A DNA stretch of 64,000 nucleotides from Aromatoleum diolicum. GTDB taxonomy: Bacteria > Pseudomonadota > Gammaproteobacteria > Burkholderiales > Rhodocyclaceae. Location: assembly GCF_012910955.1 (NCBI RefSeq), contig NZ_WTVQ01000016.1:44241-108240 (forward strand), in the 5' to 3' direction. The notes beneath the pieces were generated by a model. That model worked only from the letters and a program-made list of their open reading frames with translations, searched no databases and was not told the DNA's origin. Of the stretch, positions 33,406-43,794 are shown one piece after another (position 1 is the stretch's first letter; every line of letters starts with the position of its first letter). The translations under genes and the position numbers were made by a program.

Positions 33406-36400
33406 GTGTTCCCCACGCCCGTGGGGATGAACCGCTGTACATGACACCCCCGTTGTTTGCAGATACGTGTTCCCCACGCCCGTGGGGATGAACCGCGATC
33501 GGCACCGCAGCACCCGCAATATCCGTCGTGTTCCCCACGCCCGTGGGGATGAACCGCCGCATTACATTGCGCGACGAACCCACTTGAAGTGTTCCCCACG
33601 CCCGTGGGGATGAACCGTCGTTTGCGACCACGCCCACAACGACAACATTGTGTTCCCCACGCCCGTGGGGATGAACCGATATTTCCAGCGGCATGGACGA
33701 CGGGTTCACCGTGTTCCCCACGCCCGTGGGGATGAACCGCCCATGCGCTCGTAAACCCCGCCGGTGAATATGTGTTCCCCACGCCCGTGGGGATGAACCG
33801 GTCGAGGAAATGGCCCTCATCGATGCGCTGAAGTGTTCCCCACGCCCGTGGGGATGAACCGGCTTTCCCGGCGAGTGGCGGTGCGCTCGTGGGGTGTTCC
33901 CCACGCCCGTGGGGATGAACCGCGAATCACGCGCACATTGCGGCAATGCACCGGGTGTTCCCCACGCCCGTGGGGATGAACCGCACTCACCACTGATCCC
34001 GAATACGAAACAGTTGTGTTCCCCACGCCCGTGGGGATGAACCGTCCAGTTCCATGCACGTCAAGCGCTCTCGCCGGTGTTCCCCACGCCCGTGGGGATG
34101 AACCGGGCGGTTGCTGGTATCGGCTCACCGCGTGGGAGTGTTCCCCACGCCCGTGGGGATGAACCGTCGAGACCCTCGAACCTCTGGACGTCTACTGAGT
34201 GTTCCCCACGCCCGTGGGGATGAACCGCCGTTTGCTCCACATGACTTTCTTCACCCACGGTGTTCCCCACGCCCGTGGGGATGAACCGATCGCATCTGGC
34301 TGGCGCGCTCGTGTGCGCAAGTGTTCCCCACGCCCGTGGGGATGAACCGCGAAGGCGGCAGCATGAAACACGCGGACATGAGTGTTCCCCACGCCCGTGG
34401 GGATGAACCGCGGCCGATGCTGTTGCCGTCCGGTGCGAGCACGTGTTCCCCACGCCCGTGGGGATGAACCGCGGCTCGTCACCTCCTCGTAGATGCTGGG
34501 TAGGTGTTCCCCACGCCCGTGGGGATGAACCGTCGGCGCGGTGCGTCATGTCGAGGGTGGCTAGGTGTTCCCCACGCCCGTGGGGATGAACCTGCCCCAA
34601 GGCCAAGGCCGCATAGAGCGCCACCGTGTTCCCCACGCCCGTGGGGATGAACCGCGCGACGACCGCTCAAGTCGGCGCGGTGCGTCGTGTTCCCCACGCC
34701 CGTGGGGATGAACCGGTTGCGTCGCGCGTCAGCTAATCATGTGGCGCGTGTTCCCCACGCCCGTGGGGATGAACCGTAATCGTCATGGGCACGCTGTATT
34801 CCGGGCGGGTGTTCCCCACGCCCGTGGGGATGAACCGCAGTTCGGCGTGCGCTCGATCGTCTGGCAGTTGTGTTCCCCACGCCCGTGGGGATGAACCGCG
34901 AGGAAACTGGCCGACCTGATCGGGGCACCCGTGTTCCCCACGCCCGTGGGGATGAACCGCGAGCGAGACCCCATCCGCTACCGAATCACCGGTGTTCCCC
35001 ACGCCCGTGGGGATGAACCGCACGCCGACCGGGCCAGCCCCGACGCGCAGATGTGTTCCCCACGCCCGTGGGGATGAACCGTCATCTTGCGGCCAGCGTT
35101 CGGGCCGTTCTTCGTGTTCCCCACGCCCGTGGGGATGAACCGGTCGCGCGACGCCCGAGGACTACGACCACCTCGTGTTCCCCACGCCCGTGGGGATGAA
35201 CCGAAGCTAGACGGCATGGTTGGCGAGGCGAACCGGTGTTCCCCACGCCCGTGGGGATGAACCGGATCACCCATCCGTCTTTCAACCCGTACCCGTGTGT
35301 TCCCCACGCCCGTGGGGATGAACCGGCTGATCCGGCAACCGATACACACGCGCCGTTGTGTTCCCCACGCCCGTGGGGATGAACCGCCGGCGTGGTCACC
35401 GGGAAGGCGCAAAAGCAGGTGTTCCCCACGCCCGTGGGGATGAACCGGTGGCGATCATCGCGGCGAGCTCGGCCTGCCGGTGTTCCCCACGCCCGTGGGG
35501 ATGAACCGCGTCGCGCTGCATGTCGCGGACGATGATTGCGTGTGTTCCCCACGCCCGTGGGGATGAACCGAAGAACGGGCAGCCCGTCTGGTGGCGGATC
35601 TTGTGTTCCCCACGCCCGTGGGGATGAACCGGACTGGCACATCGTCGTGCAGTCCATCGAGATTGTGTTCCCCACGCCCGTGGGGATGAACCGCGTGTTG
35701 AACATGTTTTTCAGCGTGTCGCGCAGTGTTCCCCACGCCCGTGGGGATGAACCGGCCTTCGGCAGCGACAGTGAGATGCAGATGATGTGTTCCCCACGCC
35801 CGTGGGGATGAACCGGCCGATGTCGCGCAGCGGGAGTTCGCAACCACGTGTTCCCCACGCCCGTGGGGATGAACCGTCACGCCGACCCCATCGGCATAGG
35901 AACCAATGGTGTTCCCCACGCCCGTGGGGATGAACCGGATTGGTAAGCATCTGCAACGGCAGTTCACGGTGTGTTCCCCACGCCCGTGGGGATGAACCGC
36001 TCACCGGCAAGCATCTGCATTTGCGCTCGCTTGTGTTCCCCACGCCCGTGGGGATGAACCGGAGGTTCCCCGTCCGAACTCGGCGACCTCGTTTGTGTTC
36101 CCCACGCCCGTGGGGATGAACCGGCGTATTCGAACAGCACCATGCAGCCGGTCGGGTGTTCCCCACGCCCGTGGGGATGAACCGTGCTCGTGCAAGATCC
36201 TGCTGCCACACAGGTTGTGTTCCCCACGCCCGTGGGGATGAACCGGCGCGCAGGCTCTGGGCGATGCTGGCGAGCTCGTGTTCCCCACGCCCGTGGGGAT
36301 GAACCGCATTTGCCGTTTCCGTTTGAGGCGGAATTGACGTGTTCCCCACGCCCGTGGGGATGAACCGAGTGGGCAGGGCTTTGGCACCGTGAATGGGGTG

Positions 36401-39400
36401 TGTTCCCCACGCCCGTGGGGATGAACCGCATAAACGGACTCGAGAAGCTCACGGACCGCGGTGTTCCCCACGCCCGTGGGGATGAACCGCCCGTCGTCGT
36501 GTTTCTCACTTCTGGCGACACGTGTTCCCCACGCCCGTGGGGATGAACCGGCCAACGACAAGGCCGCATATAACGCCACCGTGTGTTCCCCACGCCCGTG
36601 GGGATGAACCGGGGAGATCGAGTGGGAGAGCGCATCGTGGGAGGTGTTCCCCACGCCCGTGGGGATGAACCGCAGGCAGTTGTCCAGGTGGGGGGAATCT
36701 GAATAGTGTTCCCCACGCCCGTGGGGATGAACCGTCGGCTCCAGCAGCGACGGGCAGAGCGCGGTAGTGTTCCCCACGCCCGTGGGGATGAACCGGGTCA
36801 GCGGCTTGTTGTCCGCGCCGACCGGCGTGTTCCCCACGCCCGTGGGGATGAACCGGTGAACGAGCGTCACGCCGCCACCTCCCTTGCGTGTTCCCCACGC
36901 CCGTGGGGATGAACCGCCTCCGCGCTCAGGAATATCGGTTTGCCGTCAGTGTTCCCCACGCCCGTGGGGATGAACCGCAGCCCCAATCGAGCCGGGCGAC
37001 GCGTAACAGGTGTTCCCCACGCCCGTGGGGATGAACCGGACTCGGTGCACAAGCTGCTCTCCGACCAGATGTGTTCCCCACGCCCGTGGGGATGAACCGC
37101 TCCTTGGCGGTCATGCCTCTTTCCTTCCTGAGTGTTCCCCACGCCCGTGGGGATGAACCGCTCGCCATCCGTCCCGCTGAACTGTCGATCTGGTGTTCCC
37201 CACGCCCGTGGGGATGAACCGGCGCCGTATCGTTAGCCTGCATCGCCACATGGGTGTTCCCCACGCCCGTGGGGATGAACCGACGCCAACGGCAACACGA
37301 CCGGCACCAGTACGGTGTTCCCCACGCCCGTGGGGATGAACCGCGTGAGGGGTTGGATTCGGTCGCGGGTTGGTCGTGTTCCCCACGCCCGTGGGGATGA
37401 ACCGCGTCTTCAACCGCGTGCGCCGTGTCGGGTCGTGTGTTCCCCACGCCCGTGGGGATGAACCGCGCTACACCCGCCTGACCATCACCCCGGCAAAGTG
37501 TTCCCCACGCCCGTGGGGATGAACCGACACAGGGCTCGGCAAGACGCTCGATGAACTGGTGTTCCCCACGCCCGTGGGGATGAACCGCTGCATCTCCGCG
37601 TTGATGGCGCTGACGAAGAGTGTTCCCCACGCCCGTGGGGATGAACCGCCAGCCGTGCAATGCGAATTCCAGGTGATGAAGTGTTCCCCACGCCCGTGGG
37701 GATGAACCGTGCTTGCGCTGTACCTCATGACATGCCCGCATGTGTTCCCCACGCCCGTGGGGATGAACCGCGAGGCGAACGTGATAAACCAGCTGCATGA
37801 ACGTGTTCCCCACGCCCGTGGGGATGAACCGCGCGTGCATGTTTTCCACGGCGGCAATATGACGTGTTCCCCACGCCCGTGGGGATGAACCGCCATGCGC
37901 GACGAGCTGAGCTACGGAACCGACGTGTTCCCCACGCCCGTGGGGATGAACCGCCGGAGATGCTGTCGCCGACCGCCGTGCCATTGTGTTCCCCACGCCC
38001 GTGGGGATGAACCGCCAGCACGTCGGCATAGGCTCCGGGCATCACGGTGTTCCCCACGCCCGTGGGGATGAACCGTCTCTCGCGAGATTGTTCGCCACGC
38101 TGGCGAAGTGTTCCCCACGCCCGTGGGGATGAACCGGGACTTTGAAAGACCTCAGGAGAAAAAACCGAGTGTTCCCCACGCCCGTGGGGATGAACCGCAG
38201 CCACGCATGCGGGGGTCAGCTCGGAAGACGTGTTCCCCACGCCCGTGGGGATGAACCGTTCTCGCCAGCCAGCGCAAAAGGCGGGCGCTTGTGTTCCCCA
38301 CGCCCGTGGGGATGAACCGCTGGATCTGACAATAAGACCGAGAATTCTGCAGTGTTCCCCACGCCCGTGGGGATGAACCGTCGCAGAGCCCTGATTAACC
38401 CCACATGTCGGAGTGTTCCCCACGCCCGTGGGGATGAACCGCAATCCGGGCTGCGCTCGATACCGTCGTTTCGGGTGTTCCCCACGCCCGTGGGGATGAA
38501 CCGCCTGGGCGGCGACCTGGGGCGTGCGGCAGTTCGTGTTCCCCACGCCCGTGGGGATGAACCGCGGAGCCGGTACGGGTGCGCGGCAATGCGCGCGTGT
38601 TCCCCACGCCCGTGGGGATGAACCGGGTATCGACGGCATCGGCGATGGAACGGGTGCGTGTTCCCCACGCCCGTGGGGATGAACCGGTGCGTGGCGGATT
38701 CATCGCTGGCGTGGCCTCGTGTTCCCCACGCCCGTGGGGATGAACCGCGCGACCAGGTATCCGGCGCCAGCGCATACGCGTGTTCCCCACGCCCGTGGGG
38801 ATGAACCGCCGGTCGAGGACGTCGACGCCAATGCGGCGCTGTGTTCCCCACGCCCGTGGGGATGAACCGGGTGTGATGCGGTATGTGGTGGATGCGGCCG
38901 CGTGTTCCCCACGCCCGTGGGGATGAACCGCCGGCCAGATTCGTCGGCATCGACGCCCCGATGTGTTCCCCACGCCCGTGGGGATGAACCGCAAGCGTCT
39001 TGACGATGACGCGCTTTCCCGAGGTGTTCCCCACGCCCGTGGGGATGAACCGACGACGTGACGGGCGACTACCTGAATGCCGCAGTGTTCCCCACGCCCG
39101 TGGGGATGAACCGTCCGCCGCCTGTTCGTCGTGCATTTGCATTTCGTGTTCCCCACGCCCGTGGGGATGAACCGTCATTTTTGTTCATGCGAAAACACCC
39201 CCCGCCGTGTTCCCCACGCCCGTGGGGATGAACCGGATGGCAAACACACCATCCCGTATCAGGAACTGTGTTCCCCACGCCCGTGGGGATGAACCGCGAT
39301 CGCCGCCGCGGCGCAGGCCGGCGCGAAAGTGTTCCCCACGCCCGTGGGGATGAACCGTTGCCGGTACCGGGAGTCGCGGACGCACCCTCGTGTTCCCCAC

Positions 39401-42400
39401 GCCCGTGGGGATGAACCGGCGAGGGGACCGCCGGCCTGAACGGCTATCGCGTGTTCCCCACGCCCGTGGGGATGAACCGTTAGCGCCCTGCACACCCGGC
39501 ACGGCCCCGCCGTGTTCCCCACGCCCGTGGGGATGAACCGCCGCTCGTGCGCTTTGGATGCCGCACGCGCCGGTGTTCCCCACGCCCGTGGGGATGAACC
39601 GCGCAGATGGTGCAGCGTAGGGCGCGCGAGTCCGTGTTCCCCACGCCCGTGGGGATGAACCGGTCGAATACAGCGCCGCATTGACGCCCCAGGTGTGTTC
39701 CCCACGCCCGTGGGGATGAACCGCGACACGTCCGATACATAACAGGCCGCGTCTTGTGTTCCCCACGCCCGTGGGGATGAACCTAGTTATTGGCAAGGCC
39801 GAGCAGGCCCTCTCCAGTGTTCCCCACGCCCGTGGGGATGAACCGTGATCCCAGTTCAACGTAATCCACCGTGCAACGTGTTCCCCACGCCCGTGGGGAT
39901 GAACCGTCGGCGCTGCGCGTCATGCCTGTGGGATCGGTGTGTTCCCCACGCCCGTGGGGATGAACCGATGCTTTCGCGGATCATATCGTCCCTTGTTGTG
40001 TGTTCCCCACGCCCGTGGGGATGAACCGGGAAGCGGGGTGTTTTTGGCTATACGACTCGGGTGTTCCCCACGCCCGTGGGGATGAACCGTGAATGAACTC
40101 GATCTCGCTGTCGTCGATGGAGTGTTCCCCACGCCCGTGGGGATGAACCTGGCTCGATCCGCTGCTGACCGAAGTCGCACAGGTGTTCCCCACGCCCGTG
40201 GGGATGAACCGTAGTCAGGATGCTCATGCCTGAACCCTCCACGGTGTTCCCCACGCCCGTGGGGATGAACCGTCCACGCCTTATTCGCCCTGCTCGCCTT
40301 GTGCGTGTTCCCCACGCCCGTGGGGATGAACCGAATCGAAACGCGGTTGGGCAGGCTACAAAACCGTGTTCCCCACGCCCGTGGGGATGAACCGGTCAAG
40401 CAGGGCTTGAAATCCGACTACGCATTGTGTTCCCCACGCCCGTGGGGATGAACCACCCTTCAACCAAAGACACGTCGCCTTGGTTTCGTGTTCCCCACGC
40501 CCGTGGGGATGAACCGACCTGACGCCCATCGGTGCGTGGGCGGACCTCGTGTTCCCCACGCCCGTGGGGATGAACCGGCAAAGCACCAATTGCCGAGCGA
40601 TTACGCCGCGTGTTCCCCACGCCCGTGGGGATGAACCGACAACGGCGCAATGGCTGAACGAGCAGCAACCGTGTTCCCCACGCCCGTGGGGATGAACCGG
40701 TGACGACGGCCAGCACCGTCAATGCTGCTGTGTGTTCCCCACGCCCGTGGGGATGAACCGTCGATGCAGTACGCGCGCACATGGATGGATGGGTGTTCCC
40801 CACGCCCGTGGGGATGAACCGCCTACTTTGCCAGCGGCGCCGCCTATTACAGCGTGTTCCCCACGCCCGTGGGGATGAACCGTCGTGAATGCCGCGCTGC
40901 AGATCCTGAACGTCGTGTTCCCCACGCCCGTGGGGATGAACCGCTGGCCGGAACGGGGATTCAGGCGCTTGCTCAGTGTTCCCCACGCCCGTGGGGATGA
41001 ACCGACCGCTTTGAACTCCTGCGCATGGCGTCGTCGGTGTTCCCCACGCCCGTGGGGATGAACCGGAACCCCGCCACTCTTGAGAATGTCGGCCCCCGTG
41101 TTCCCCACGCCCGTGGGGATGAACCGGCGTCATAGGTCTGCGTGACCGGGCCGATCTTGTGTTCCCCACGCCCGTGGGGATGAACCGGAGGCCAGCATGC
41201 TACTCGACTTTGAACTGATGTGTTCCCCACGCCCGTGGGGATGAACCGGCATGTCGGCTCGTGACGGGGTACGGGCATACGTGTTCCCCACGCCCGTGGG
41301 GATGAACCGGAATCGAACAGGCGCCCACCGAACAGCGTGCGGTGTTCCCCACGCCCGTGGGGATGAACCGAGCAATAACGCGAGCGAATCCGACCTGTCC
41401 CTGTGTTCCCCACGCCCGTGGGGATGAACCGCCGCTCCAGGTCGGATCGACTTCGCGCAGAAAGTGTTCCCCACGCCCGTGGGGATGAACCGCGGAAGCG
41501 TCCGTGGTGGCCTCACGGTTCGTCGTGTTCCCCACGCCCGTGGGGATGAACCGGGTGATGTTCATGGTGTCTCCGTGCGCCCGGAGTGTTCCCCACGCCC
41601 GTGGGGATGAACCGGGACGCTTCATGGGACGCCCAAAAGGCAATGTGTGTTCCCCACGCCCGTGGGGATGAACCGGTGCGCGATTTGTGGGGTTGGTGTT
41701 TGTATGTGTGTTCCCCACGCCCGTGGGGATGAACCGACCGCCACCCAATACGGCCAGACCGGCCTTGAGTGTTCCCCACGCCCGTGGGGATGAACCGCAA
41801 CTCCACGACCCGATGCTTAGGCCGCTGAGGTGTTCCCCACGCCCGTGGGGATGAACCTTCTCGACGGTCAATGGCGAAACCCTGCTGATTGTGTTCCCCA
41901 CGCCCGTGGGGATGAACCGCTCGTGCTCGCCTACCTGCAAGGCCTGCGGGAGTGTTCCCCACGCCCGTGGGGATGAACCGGCGATCATCCCCAGGGCGCC
42001 GGACGTGCTGCGGTGTTCCCCACGCCCGTGGGGATGAACCGGCTAACGGAAAAGTCATCATTGAGGCGACCGGGTGTTCCCCACGCCCGTGGGGATGAAC
42101 CAAGTCCTTGACGCCCTTCGCGCTGCGACCGTGGGTGTTCCCCACGCCCGTGGGGATGAACCGATCAGGTAGTCGAGCACAATCCGCGAGAAGTCGTGTT
42201 CCCCACGCCCGTGGGGATGAACCGGAAGGGCAGGCGGGCATCTGGATACCGGATTAGTGTTCCCCACGCCCGTGGGGATGAACCGGGCGTTCCGGCGCTC
42301 CTGCTGCCGCACGTCAGTGTTCCCCACGCCCGTGGGGATGAACCGGCGGCATTTGGTGCAGCGGCGGTGTCTGTCTTGTGTTCCCCACGCCCGTGGGGAT

Positions 42401-43505
42401 GAACCGCACTACCTCACCCAGGCCCCGCGCCTGAGCCCGTGTTCCCCACGCCCGTGGGGATGAACCGAATGAGGTGGCCGACGTGCTGGGCCTCGAGCTG
42501 TGTTCCCCACGCCCGTGGGGATGAACCGCCGGCTGTCTCTGCGAAGGAGATGATCGAGTCGTGTTCCCCACGCCCGTGGGGATGAACCGAGCGACCGAGT
42601 AGACGTGGGCGACGAGGCTAGTGTTCCCCACGCCCGTGGGGATGAACCGTGCGCGGCCGAGTGGGCGAGTCTGCCGGGGAGGTGTTCCCCACGCCCGTGG
42701 GGATGAACCGGTGTTGGACGCGGCCATTACCGAGGAAGACGCGTGTTCCCCACGCCCGTGGGGATGAACCGTGGTGAGCGTGGCGGACCTGGCGGCGGGG
42801 CACGGTGTTCCCCACGCCCGTGGGGATGAACCGACCGCGACCTGACGGAGTAGCGCATGGCAGACCGTGTTCCCCACGCCCGTGGGGATGAACCGCACTA
42901 CGCGAGCGGAGAAATCGAGTGCATCGAGTGTTCCCCACGCCCGTGGGGATGAACCGTATTCGGCCGGAACAATCTGCGCATCACGACAGTGTTCCCCACG
43001 CCCGTGGGGATGAACCGCCTACCTGGGTGTGCAGGACGTGCGACTGGATGTGTTCCCCACGCCCGTGGGGATGAACCGATCGAATTGACCAGCATCGAGC
43101 CGGCCACGGTGTGTTCCCCACGCCCGTGGGGATGAACCGCTACCACGGCAACCTGTACGTCGACGAAGTCTGTGTTCCCCACGCCCGTGGGGATGAACCG
43201 TCTTGTGCGTCGGTGTGGTGCGTATGGATGGTGTGTTCCCCACGCCCGTGGGGATGAACCGCAACCGCTTTACCCGAACGCGACACCACCATCGTGTTCC
43301 CCACGCCCGTGGGGATGAACCCCGAGCACAGCCCCTGCCCCGTCGCGGTACGTCGTGTTCCCCACGCCCGTGGGGATGAACCGTTGGTCGAATCTGTGAC
43401 GCCCGATTCAATCCAGTGTTCCCCACGCCCGTGGGGATGAACAGTCACCGTCAACGACATCAAGCCCGAGACGATGGTGTTCCCCGCGCCCGTGGGGATG
43501 AACTG
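33406..43505 (+). CRISPR. Type I-E CRISPR array, 166 repeats / 165 spacers
   Basis: The 29-nt repeat begins GTGTTCCCC and ends GATGAACCG. It contains a 7-bp stem CCCCACG/CGTGGGG with a CC loop and leaves the 8-nt 5' handle ATGAACCG expected of Cas6e. Start positions followed by hand from 33406 to 43477 keep a 61-bp period: 153 spacers of 32 nt, nine of 33 and three of 31. Repeats are almost invariant apart from the last base (seven non-G cases) and the two right-hand repeats. Leader and cas genes are on the left. Transcription is left to right. Spacer targets were not searched. The counts come from reading the sequence and should be confirmed by a program. Confidence 0.98.
43416..43505 (+). 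repeat. Degenerate trailer-end CRISPR repeats
   Basis: The last two repeats (43416-43444 and 43477-43505) carry substitutions not seen elsewhere. The first ends GAACAG and the second has GCGCCC in place of ACGCCC and ends GAACTG. Decay at this end marks it as the oldest, confirming array polarity. Confidence 0.9.
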
Positions 43506-43794
43506 TTATCGCAGGCTGACGTTGGTAAGGACAGGCCCGTATCGGACAACTCGCTGCCGCACTGCCATGGGTTTCTCCCGTGTCTGCGGCGATCATCCAT
43601 CGGTAGAGCTGCACTGGACGACCGTTGACAGCGCGACAGCAGCAGGCGGCCATGGGCCGTCCGCCGTCGTTACATTTCGCTTGAATGTCATCGGCGGCAG
43701 GCTATGTTGAATCAATGACGTGACGAGCGACTCTCTTCGGCCAGAACGACGAATCAACTTCTCTCCGCTACGCAGCCAATGTCAGGAGTCGTTT
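43506..43794. other. Array trailer / intergenic region
   Basis: 289 bp with no convincing gene. A segment at 43571-43598 (GTTTCTCCCG then TGTCTGCGGCGATCATCC) resembles a badly decayed I-E repeat but is out of the 61-bp register. The multicopper oxidase RBS, AGGAG, lies about 7 nt before 43795. No clear promoter pair was seen. Confidence 0.4.

Noticed and set aside
33368..43463. Many minus-strand open frames through the array with repeating peptides such as [18 protein letters not shown] and VHPHGRGEH
   Set aside because: They are translations of the CRISPR repeat in three frames, made open by its sequence. They have no start signals and their breaks follow spacers.
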